In this document: piece after piece, positions 1 to 5,248 of the stretch
Layout of the letters: the number at the start of each line of letters is the position of its first letter
Position numbering within the stretch: position 1 is the first letter of the stretch
Source: Thermoleophilia bacterium
GTDB lineage: Bacteria; Actinomycetota; Thermoleophilia; Gaiellales; SKUG01
Length of the DNA: 5,903 bases
Assembly: GCA_020438525.1 (NCBI GenBank)
Contig: JAGQUL010000338.1
Span: 1,575 to 7,477, forward strand
Reading direction: 5' to 3'
Program-made: the position numbers and the translations under genes
Notes under the pieces: generated by a model
Databases searched by the model: none
What the model was told of the DNA's origin: nothing
Seen by the model: only the letters and a program-made list of their open reading frames with translations

Positions 1-741
1 ATCCCCGAGGACGTCGCGTTCGCCGATTCGCGCATCCGACCGCAGACGATCGCCGCAGAGGACGTGCTCCACGACCTGGGCGCGATCAGCATCATGAGCA
101 GCGACTCGCAGGCGATGGGCCGGGTGGGCGAGGTCATCACCCGCACCTGGCAGACCGCGCACCAGATGAAGCTGCAGCGTGGCGCCGCCGCGACCGGCGA
201 CGATGCGTCCGGCGACAACGAGCGCATCAAGCGCTACGTCGCCAAGTACACGATCAACCCCGCGATCGCCGCCGGGATCGCACACGAGGTGGGCTCGATC
301 GAGTCCGGCAAGCTCGCCGACCTCGTGCTCTGGGATCCTGCGTTCTTCGGCGTGAAGCCCGACATGGTGCTCAAGGCGGGCACGATCGCGTGGGCGCAGA
401 TGGGGGATGCCAACGCGTCGATTCCCACGCCGCAGCCGGTGTGGGATCGCCCGATGTTCGGTGCGATGGGGCGCGCGCGCGACTCCAGCTGCGTCACCTT
501 CGTGTCGCAGGCCTCGCTCGACGCATCGGGCGGCAACCTCGCCGAGCGCCTCGGCATCGTTCGCCCGCTTGCCGCGGTGCGCGCGTGCCGCTCGATCGGC
601 AAGGCCGACATGGTTCGCAACGACGCAACACCCGCCATCGAGGTGAACCCGGACACCTACGAGATCCGCGCCGACGGCGAGCTGCTCGTGAGCGAGCCCG
701 CCCGCGAGCTGCCGATGGCCCAGCGCTACTTCCTCTTCTGA
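1..741 (+). CDS. ureC: Urease subunit alpha (UreC), C-terminal part, 5' end outside window
   Basis: This is the catalytic subunit of nickel urease, which hydrolyses urea to ammonia and carbamate in the cytoplasm. The frame is open from base 1 and gives 246 residues before the stop at 739-741. The [12 protein letters not shown] block and [12 protein letters not shown] are diagnostic. Matching the Asp of SSDSQ to the nickel ligand Asp360 of Klebsiella UreC makes window residue 11 the catalytic Arg336, so about 325 N-terminal residues are missing, with the His ligands, the carbamylated Lys and the flap His. Further family blocks are [49 protein letters not shown] and the terminal [10 protein letters not shown]. 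The end is intact. The stop lies 2 nt before ureF, so the two are surely cotranscribed. Identification is essentially certain from these motifs. Confidence 0.98.
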   Translation: MPEDVAFADSRIRPQTIAAEDVLHDLGAISIMSSDSQAMGRVGEVITRTWQTAHQMKLQRGAAATGDDASGDNERIKRYVAKYTINPAIAAGIAHEVGSIESGKLADLVLWDPAFFGVKPDMVLKAGTIAWAQMGDANASIPTPQPVWDRPMFGAMGRARDSSCVTFVSQASLDASGGNLAERLGIVRPLAAVRACRSIGKADMVRNDATPAIEVNPDTYEIRADGELLVSEPARELPMAQRYFLF

Positions 742-743
742 GC

Positions 744-1448
744 ATGGACGACGACCACTACGCCTGGCTTGCCCACCTGCAGCTGCTCGACAGCGCGCTG
801 CCGGTCGGCGCGTTCGCGCACTCGTGGGGCCTCGAGGCCGCAGTCGCGCTCGGCGACGTGCACGATCTCGGGTCGCTTCGCGAGTATCTGCACGACCAGC
901 TGCACGGGCGCTGGGCGGCGAGCGACGCGCGCGTCGTCGTACTGCCATGGCTGCTCGACGACCCACGCGGATCGTGGGGCATGGACGACGTGTGGCGGCT
1001 CGCCACGATCGCCCACCTGTCGGTTCCGGCATCTCGTTCACGCGAGGCCGCGACTGCGATCGGCCGCCGGCTGCTGCGCCTGCTGCCCGAGCTGCATGCC
1101 GAGCTCGACATTGCGCCGCTGCGCCATGCGATCGCTGCGGGTGCGGCGCCGTCGACCCACCAGCTCGTGCATGGCTGGGCCGCCCGCGAGATCGGCATCC
1201 CGCGCGAGCGCGCCGCGATCGGCTGGCTGCACGCGAGCGTCACCGGCGCCGTGAACGCCGCCGTTCGCCTGATGGCGCTCGGCCAGACCGACGCACAGCG
1301 CCTCGTCGCCGACCTCGCCCGCGACCTGCCGGCTGCCTGGGCACGCACCGACGACCCCGACGATCCCGAGCCCGTCTCGTTCTCGCTGCTCGCCGACGAG
1401 CACGCCATGCTTCAGCCGCGCCTCGGCGCCAGGCTGTTCATGTCGTGA
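744..1448 (+). CDS. ureF: Urease accessory protein UreF
   Basis: UreF is a cytoplasmic helical chaperone. It bridges UreD and UreG on apo-urease and gates the GTPase UreG during nickel insertion. The 234-residue product has the usual UreF length. Residues 12-31 contain [17 protein letters not shown], the family's N-terminal signature. The middle is Ala/Leu-rich and helical. The C-terminus ends in ARLFMS, the conserved tail that takes part in accessory-complex contacts. The ATG lies 2 nt after the ureC stop with no Shine-Dalgarno of its own, which implies translational coupling. The same frame is open further upstream, from 390, but that part lies inside ureC in another frame and reads as Arg-rich shadow sequence, so the start at 744 is preferred. 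There is no ureE between ureC and ureF. Confidence 0.95.
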   Translation: MDDDHYAWLAHLQLLDSALPVGAFAHSWGLEAAVALGDVHDLGSLREYLHDQLHGRWAASDARVVVLPWLLDDPRGSWGMDDVWRLATIAHLSVPASRSREAATAIGRRLLRLLPELHAELDIAPLRHAIAAGAAPSTHQLVHGWAAREIGIPRERAAIGWLHASVTGAVNAAVRLMALGQTDAQRLVADLARDLPAAWARTDDPDDPEPVSFSLLADEHAMLQPRLGARLFMS

Positions 1449-1508
1449 CGCGTCGAGCGGATGTGCGAGATTGACACTGCCGCCCATGCTCGAAACCGAC
1501 ATCGCACC

Positions 1509-1514
1509 GAGGAG
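1509..1514 (+). promoter_or_regulatory. Shine-Dalgarno of ureG
   Basis: The GAGGAG sits 7 nt before the ATG at 1522. This choice decides the ureG start: a TTG at 1471 and an ATG at 1486 lie in the same open frame, but I see no comparably placed purine-rich site before them. Confidence 0.75.
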
Positions 1515-1521
1515 CCGTTCC

Positions 1522-2229
1522 ATGCACATGACCGCACGAAATCCGCACACGCGAACCGGTGGGTGGGTCGCGCCATCCGACCTGCCGACCGATCGGCCGC
1601 TGCGGATCGGGATCGGCGGGCCGGTCGGGTCGGGCAAGACCGCGCTCGTGGAGCTGCTGTGTCGCAGCCTTCGCGATGAGCTGTCGCTCGCCGTCGTGAC
1701 CAACGACATCTTCACCGACGAGGACGCACGGATCCTCGTGCGCGCCGGCGCGCTGCCGGACGGGCGCGTCGTGGGCGTGGAGACCGGTGGCTGCCCGCAC
1801 ACCGCGATCCGCGAGGACGCATCCATGAACCTCGACGCGATCGATGCGCTCGAGCAGCGGTTCCCCGACCTCGATGCGGTGATCGTGGAGAGTGGCGGCG
1901 ACAACCTCGCCGCGGCGTTCAGCCCCGAGCTCGTCGACCGCTTCATCTACGTGATCGACGTCGCCCAGGGCGAGGAGATCCCCCGCAAGGGCGGCCCCGG
2001 CATCCATCGCAGCGACCTGCTCGTGATCAACAAGGTCGACCTGGCGCCGCACGTAGGCGTCGACCCTGCCGTGATGGTGCATGACGCGCGCCACGTGCGC
2101 GACGGGCGCGAGATCGTCGCCTGCAGCATCCGCCACGGCGACGGCGCCGAGGCGATCGTCGACTGGGTCCGCGCGCTCGCCGCCGAGACCCGCACCGCGG
2201 TTCCCGCCGCCGGCCCCACCGGCGCGTGA
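1522..2229 (+). CDS. ureG: Urease accessory GTPase UreG
   Basis: UreG is a SIMIBI-class GTPase that carries nickel and drives its insertion into urease with UreF and UreD. The 235-residue protein (from 1522) shows the P-loop GPVGSGKT at 33-40, the NDIFTDEDA block at 61-69 and the nickel-binding Cys-Pro-His at 91-93 inside [19 protein letters not shown] follows at 123-128, and the guanine-specificity motif NKVDL at 170-174. It is slightly longer than most UreG proteins (about 205-225) because of a ~25-residue N-terminal lead. That lead is not a His-rich nickel store: it has only two His residues. A 73-nt gap separates it from ureF, the only real gap in the visible operon. Its stop overlaps the start of ureD by 4 nt (GTGA). 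Confidence 0.97.
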   Translation: MHMTARNPHTRTGGWVAPSDLPTDRPLRIGIGGPVGSGKTALVELLCRSLRDELSLAVVTNDIFTDEDARILVRAGALPDGRVVGVETGGCPHTAIREDASMNLDAIDALEQRFPDLDAVIVESGGDNLAAAFSPELVDRFIYVIDVAQGEEIPRKGGPGIHRSDLLVINKVDLAPHVGVDPAVMVHDARHVRDGREIVACSIRHGDGAEAIVDWVRALAAETRTAVPAAGPTGA

Positions 2230-3080
2230 CCACCTCGACCCCGACACACCACGGGCGCATTCGCGCGCACATCGGCCATGCGCCCGACTCGGCGGGCAGT
2301 CGCGTGGCGCGTCTCGCAACCGACACGCCGCTCAAGCTCGCACCCGCACGAACCCGCGATCGCGACGGCGCTGTCGAGCTCGTGGTGATGGAGGCCTCGC
2401 CCGGACTGTTCCCCGGCGACCGCTACGACCTCGACTGGGCGCTCGCACCCGGCGCGCGTGCGCGCATCGGCACCCAGGCACACCTGCGCGTCCACGGCAC
2501 ACCCGAATCGACGGGCGACGACGACGCGCATCCCTCGGTGCTGCGTCAACGCATCGACGCTGGACCCGGAGCCCGCGTCGAGCTGCGTCCGGAACCGATC
2601 GTGCTGCACGACCGAGCCGATCTCGACGCAGCACTTGAGGTCCACCTGCGCGCAGATGCGACCGCGATCGTCGTGGACGTGACCACCGCAGGTCGGATCG
2701 CGCACGGCGAGCGACTGCGCTTCACACGCTGGCGGTCATGCCTCGACCTGCACATCGACGGGCAGCTCGTCGCCGCGTCGCGCCAGCTGCTCGAGCCCGC
2801 CGCGATCGGGGTCGATGTCGCGGCTCGGCTTGCGGGCGGCGCGACGCACTGGGCAACCCTGCACGCCGCCTGCGGCGCGTGGGACGCAGCAACCTGCGAG
2901 CAGCTGCGCGAGCGAATGCAGGCCATGATCGACGAGACCGCTCGCGCGGGCAGCAGCGCGCACGGCCACATCAGCGGCGCCGCCGACCTGCTCGAACGCG
3001 CGGGTGTCGTCGTCCAGCTGCGTGGAAACTCGGCCCAGCCACTCGTCGCGCTGCTCGACCGGCTTGCCACCCCGGCCTGA
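2226..3080 (+). CDS. ureD: Urease accessory protein UreD (UreH)
   Basis: UreD is the scaffold protein that binds apo-urease directly and recruits UreF and UreG. The 284-residue product has the usual length and beta-rich character. Recognisable family blocks are [11 protein letters not shown] around residues 60-70, [12 protein letters not shown] around 75-85, [20 protein letters not shown] around 120-139, and the C-terminal region ending in [13 protein letters not shown]. The start is a GTG overlapping the ureG stop in a GTGA junction without a Shine-Dalgarno, so initiation is probably coupled to ureG termination. The N-terminus has a few His residues (8, 9, 15, 18) but no long His tract. It is the last gene of the operon; the next genes run on the opposite strand, after two hairpins. 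UreD is poorly conserved in general, so the order after ureG supports the call. Confidence 0.93.
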   Translation: MTTSTPTHHGRIRAHIGHAPDSAGSRVARLATDTPLKLAPARTRDRDGAVELVVMEASPGLFPGDRYDLDWALAPGARARIGTQAHLRVHGTPESTGDDDAHPSVLRQRIDAGPGARVELRPEPIVLHDRADLDAALEVHLRADATAIVVDVTTAGRIAHGERLRFTRWRSCLDLHIDGQLVAASRQLLEPAAIGVDVAARLAGGATHWATLHAACGAWDAATCEQLRERMQAMIDETARAGSSAHGHISGAADLLERAGVVVQLRGNSAQPLVALLDRLATPA

Positions 3081-3125
3081 CTGGAACTCGGCGGGGCGCG
3101 GGGCAGGCGGCGGCGGGAAGAAGTC

Positions 3126-3161
3126 GCGCCCCCGGCGGAGGAATCCTCCTGCCGAGGGCGC
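3126..3161. terminator. GC-rich hairpin after ureD, probable bidirectional terminator
   Basis: The left arm 3126-3142 pairs with the right arm 3144-3161: GCGCCC with GGGCGC, one C/A mismatch, CGGC with GCCG, a bulged T at 3150, then GGAGGA with TCCTCC. The inner pairs would open to give a usable loop. It begins 46 nt after the ureD stop and lies 36 nt past the stop of the opposing minus-strand gene. No long T-tract follows on either strand; on the minus strand a short pyrimidine stretch (CTTCTTCCC) follows. A strong dyad between two convergent genes is well placed to end both transcripts. Confidence 0.6.
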
Positions 3162-3172
3162 GGCGTGTCCGA

Positions 3173-3204
3173 CCGACTGACCGGGGGGGTGGATCGTCAG
3201 TCGG
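3173..3204 (-). terminator. Perfect 9-bp dyad spanning the stop codon of the 3197-3601 gene
   Basis: CCGACTGAC at 3173-3181 is the exact reverse complement of GTCAGTCGG at 3196-3204, with a 14-nt spacer that carries a run of seven G on the plus strand. On the minus strand the first arm contains the TGA stop codon of the upstream small gene. It could form a hairpin at the very end of that gene, just ahead of the larger hairpin at 3126-3161. There is no T-tract, so the terminator role is inferred from position. Confidence 0.4.
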
Positions 3205-3601
3205 TGGTGGGGTGCTCGTCGGGGTTGCCGCCCAGGTGGAGCACCGCCTCGCGGGCCAGCTCGCCGCCCTTCCAGGCGTGTTCGACCACGTCTGCGATGG
3301 GGGGCTTCACGCCCGGCTTGGTGAGGTGCATCAGCGCCTCGTTCGCCTCTTCCAGCGCTGCCTGTACCTGCTCGTGTCCCGGCAGGCCGTCGGCGAACTT
3401 GAGGGCTTCCTCAAGCTGCCACACGGCCTCGCGGAACGCGTCGCGGGCACCCGGCACGTCCGGAGTGGGCGGGTTCTCGGGGATGCCGACCGGGTTCAGC
3501 AGGTAGCCGGCGCGGGCGAGTGCCCAGGTCGCCGCCAGTGCGTGCTGTGCCCCGTCGGGCATCGGTACGATCGTGGTTGGTGCAACTGCTTCGATCTGCA
3601 T
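3197..3601 (-). CDS. Hypothetical small helical protein, second gene of a paralogous pair
   Basis: I do not recognise this 134-residue protein. It has no signal peptide, transmembrane segment, Cys cluster or catalytic motif that I can see. It begins MQIEAVAP, has a Pro-rich linker around residues 37-50 (NPVGIPENPPTPD), then Ala/Leu/Glu-rich segments that look helical (about 53-93 and 105-123), and ends with a polar tail. Residues 57-102 align without gaps to residues 62-107 of the neighbouring protein (3642-4061), with 16 of 46 identical, including REA, AL, ALEE and PP. The ATG at 3601 has GAGGAG 6 nt upstream. The gene follows the neighbour by 40 nt on the same strand, so they probably form an operon. 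A small cytoplasmic helical-bundle protein is as far as the sequence goes. Confidence 0.8.
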   Translation of the reverse strand: MQIEAVAPTTIVPMPDGAQHALAATWALARAGYLLNPVGIPENPPTPDVPGARDAFREAVWQLEEALKFADGLPGHEQVQAALEEANEALMHLTKPGVKPPIADVVEHAWKGGELAREAVLHLGGNPDEHPTTD

Positions 3602-3613
3602 GATCTGCTCCTC
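3596..3613 (-). promoter_or_regulatory. Translation-start region of the 3197-3601 gene
   Basis: On the minus strand GAGGAG (3608-3613) lies 6 nt before the ATG at 3601. The 13 bases GCAGATCATGCAG (3596-3608) are identical to those around the start of the upstream paralog at 4056-4068. The shared start region fixes both starts and supports a duplication origin. Confidence 0.7.
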
Positions 3614-3641
3614 TCCCTCGTGTCGGCCCGTTCCGCGCGTG

Positions 3642-4061
3642 TCAGCCGAAGCCGACGGTCGCGTGGCGCAGGCCCTCCTCTACCTTCTCGAGCATCTTGA
3701 GCGCGCCCTCGAAGTGGCCGGTCGGCTTCTGGATCGGCATGAACGGCGGTCGTCCGCCGAGCTTCTCGAGCGTGCGGATCGCGACGCCGATCTCCTCGAG
3801 CGCACGGCGCGTCTCGTCGACCGCGTCCTGTGGGGCCTCCACCCCGAGCGCGTCGGTGAGGTGCGCCGCCGCCTCGCGAGCCGCAGCGAGCGCTGCCTCG
3901 CGCGGGTGCGGTCCCACGTGCGGGTCCTCGTTCCAGTCCATGGCAGTGAGCTCGAGCGCGATCTTCGCGTCGGCCATGCCCTCGCGGACCTGGTCGGCTA
4001 CGAAGCCGGCCCCGCCGCCGATCTGCCACTCGCCGGTGGCTCCTGTCTGCATGACCTGCAT
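3642..4061 (-). CDS. Hypothetical small helical protein, first gene of a paralogous pair
   Basis: This 139-residue protein is not one I can assign to a family. It starts MQVMQTGATGEWQIGGG, a Gly-rich lead, followed by Ala/Glu-rich stretches that look helical (about 22-41, 53-73, 78-97 and 115-133). A short loop with GGRPPFMPIQKP lies around 101-112. No export signal, membrane segment or catalytic motif is visible. Its middle (62-107) is homologous-looking to residues 57-102 of the next gene, and both proteins run exactly 32 residues beyond that block. The ATG at 4061 is preceded by AGGAGG at 6 nt. It is the promoter-proximal gene of the minus-strand pair and is transcribed away from the M4-type peptidase gene, 254 nt apart start to start. 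Stable codon style and two paralogs in frame argue that it is a real gene. Confidence 0.8.
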   Translation of the reverse strand: MQVMQTGATGEWQIGGGAGFVADQVREGMADAKIALELTAMDWNEDPHVGPHPREAALAAAREAAAHLTDALGVEAPQDAVDETRRALEEIGVAIRTLEKLGGRPPFMPIQKPTGHFEGALKMLEKVEEGLRHATVGFG

Positions 4062-4073
4062 GATCTGCCTCCT
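4056..4073 (-). promoter_or_regulatory. Translation-start region of the 3642-4061 gene
   Basis: On the minus strand a consensus AGGAGG (4068-4073) sits 6 nt before the ATG at 4061. The following GCAGATCATGCAG (4056-4068) repeats exactly at the downstream paralog (3596-3608). Confidence 0.7.
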
Positions 4074-4171
4074 GTCTCGTCGGGGATCCGGAGCCGGCCC
4101 CTTCGCCGGTCGTCCCCTGTCACCAACAGTCGATCGGATCGCGAGTCGCGTGCAATCGGGGTTCGTCGGCA

Positions 4172-4197
4172 GACCTGCTGCGGTAATCCCGCAGGTC
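4172..4197. repeat. Inverted repeat, operator-like or hairpin, in divergent region
   Basis: CTGCGG (4178-4183) and CCGCAG (4189-4194) form a perfect 17-bp dyad around TAATC. An alternative pairing of GACCTGC (4172-4178) with GCAGGTC (4191-4197) is also perfect. The centre coincides with the only -10-like word on the plus strand, so a repressor site over a promoter is one reading. An RNA hairpin is another. Confidence 0.45.
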
Positions 4198-4205
4198 GGG
4201 TTCCT

Positions 4206-4232
4206 GGACGTGGAATGCGATCGACCACGTCC
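4206..4232. repeat. Second inverted repeat in divergent region, GGACGTGG-N11-CCACGTCC
   Basis: The perfect 8-bp arms at 4206-4213 and 4225-4232 are separated by 11 nt. The symmetry and 27-bp span would suit a dimeric regulator or an RNA hairpin in the leader of the peptidase gene. It starts only 8 nt after the previous dyad ends and the arm sequences differ, so the two are not copies of one site. Confidence 0.45.
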
Positions 4233-4304
4233 TACCGATGTCGTGGCGCCCGCGCAGGCAGAGCATCAGTGGCGAGGACGGGACCAGAGCCCGCCCCGGA
4301 CGAG

Positions 4305-4309
4305 AGGAG
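4305..4309 (+). promoter_or_regulatory. Shine-Dalgarno of the M4-type peptidase gene
   Basis: AGGAG, within GAGAGGAGA, lies 6 nt before the ATG at 4316. It favours that start over the in-frame ATG at 4238, which has no such site. Confidence 0.75.
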
Positions 4310-4315
4310 ACGCCC

Positions 4316-5233
4316 ATGCGCGTGGACGCCCACGCCGCAGGTGCCCGACTGACGGGCACCACGGACCTGCACGGACCACCGCACATCCACGCTCCCCCGG
4401 CGGCGAGTTCGCCGATGCCGGCGATCCACGCCGGGCGGCTGACCGTCGCGGTTGCGCGACCGTTCGATCCGGGCGATTCGCCGATGGACGGGCTGCGCGT
4501 GGACTCGCTCGCGGTCCGACCCGACGGAACCACCGGTGACGTGCTGGCCGACAAGGCGCTGCGCACGGCTGCGACCGTGGATGCGTACCTGGCCACCAGG
4601 CTGGGGCGCAACGGGGTCGACGGCCGCGGCGGTCGCGTCGAGCTGGTCGTGCACGCACCCGACCGCACCAACGCCTACTGGGACGCCACGAAGGGGCGGA
4701 TCGAGCTGGGCGACGGCGACGGCGTGGAGTGGGGACCGTTCGGCTCGAGCCTGAGCGTGGTTGCGCACGAGCTGTACCACGGCGTGATCGATGCCGAGGT
4801 CAAGCTCGACTACGAGCAGCCCGAGCAGGCAGCGATCCACGAGTCGCTCGCGGACGTGTTCGCAGCAGGCGTGACGGGATCATGGCGGATCGGCGAGGAC
4901 GTGATCACGCCAGGGAAGGCGGGCGACGTGATCCGCGACATGTCACACCCGGAGGTCGCGAACCTGAAGCAGGCGGCCAAGGCCGGCGGCGAGGCCCACG
5001 CACTGGCGGGGATCGCTTCGCTGGCCGCAGTGCGCACGGCAGGTCGCATCGGCATGCAGGACACCGAGCGCGTCTGGTACCAGGCACTGATCGACCACCT
5101 GCCCGACGGTGCGGGATTCCGCGAGACCGCACGCGCCACGATCGCCGCGGCCGCGCAGCTGCACCCGACGGACTCATCGTTCGGCGAGGCGGTGCGTCAG
5201 GCGTGGGAATCGGTCGGCGTGCTGGTCGACTGA
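4316..5233 (+). CDS. Thermolysin-like M4 family zinc metallopeptidase without visible export signal
   Basis: This 305-residue protein carries the thermolysin-fold catalytic core. HELYH at 151-155 gives the zinc His pair and the general base Glu152. HESLAD at 175-180 supplies the third zinc ligand Glu176 and the Asp that supports the zinc His. Before it, TNAYWD (118-123) matches the thermolysin NNAFW substrate-binding strand, and GDGDG (132-136) is the conserved loop. RIGEDVITPG (191-200) and IRDMSHP (206-212) match the IGEDVYTPG and LRSMSDP blocks, and His228 in GGEAHALAGI is the catalytic His. The end AVRQAWESVGV matches the M4 C-terminus. The length resembles mature thermolysin (316) rather than its precursor of over 500. 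I see no signal peptide and no recognisable propeptide; residues 1-75 are unlike the thermolysin beta domain and carry five scattered His. The Asn preceding the Glu ligand is His here, and no Asp stands where thermolysin has Asp226. It is probably an active peptidase; location and substrate are unknown. Confidence 0.88.
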   Translation: MRVDAHAAGARLTGTTDLHGPPHIHAPPAASSPMPAIHAGRLTVAVARPFDPGDSPMDGLRVDSLAVRPDGTTGDVLADKALRTAATVDAYLATRLGRNGVDGRGGRVELVVHAPDRTNAYWDATKGRIELGDGDGVEWGPFGSSLSVVAHELYHGVIDAEVKLDYEQPEQAAIHESLADVFAAGVTGSWRIGEDVITPGKAGDVIRDMSHPEVANLKQAAKAGGEAHALAGIASLAAVRTAGRIGMQDTERVWYQALIDHLPDGAGFRETARATIAAAAQLHPTDSSFGEAVRQAWESVGVLVD

Positions 5234-5248
5234 CGCTCGCGGCATGTG

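Larger units (their letters stand above)
4062..4315. other. Divergent intergenic region between the small-protein operon and the peptidase gene
   Basis: This 254-nt stretch must hold the promoters of both divergent units. I see no convincing -35/-10 pair. The best -10-like word on the plus strand is TAATCC at 4184-4189, without a good -35. It holds two clear dyads (4172-4197 and 4206-4232, listed separately). A weaker nested dyad lies in the minus-strand leader: GGGGA 4082-4086 with TCCCC 4113-4117 outside, CCGGC 4094-4098 with GCCGG 4105-4109 inside. No small gene with a credible start was found; an in-frame ATG at 4238 upstream of the peptidase start lacks a Shine-Dalgarno. Confidence 0.6.

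Noticed and set aside
390..743. Upstream extension of the UreF frame to an ATG at 390
   Set aside because: It overlaps the well-conserved ureC sequence in another frame and reads as Arg-rich shadow; ureF matches its family from 744.
1471..1499. TTGACA hexamer at 1471-1476 as a -35 box of an internal ureG promoter
   Set aside because: At 16-18 nt spacing the sequence is AACCGA-like with no TAnnnT -10 word, so it is probably a chance match.
1471..1521. Upstream TTG (1471) or ATG (1486) as the ureG start
   Set aside because: Neither has a Shine-Dalgarno comparable to the GAGGAG before 1522, and UreG would become unusually long.
1438..2705. Long minus-strand frames opposite ureF, ureG and ureD
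   Set aside because: They are mirror frames of strongly recognised genes in high-GC DNA, rich in Arg/Ala/Gly with no family motifs.
3090..3119. G-rich stretch after ureD as a G-quadruplex
   Set aside because: The G runs are uneven (GG to GGGG) and do not give four regular runs of three or more within a short span; it is ordinary for this base composition.
4053..4059. GACCTGC near the start of the 3642-4061 gene as a third copy of the 4172-4178 arm
   Set aside because: It is a single 7-mer inside the shared start region without a partner arm, easily explained by chance.
4238..4315. Upstream ATG at 4238 as start of the M4 peptidase
   Set aside because: It has no ribosome binding site, the added residues are Arg/Ser-rich with no signal-peptide character, and AGGAG stands correctly before 4316.
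3573..4352. Long plus-strand frames opposite the two small minus-strand genes
   Set aside because: The minus-strand frames have consensus Shine-Dalgarno sites, plausible helical composition and paralogy to each other. The plus frames have Arg-, Ser- or Ala-rich composition and no start signal.
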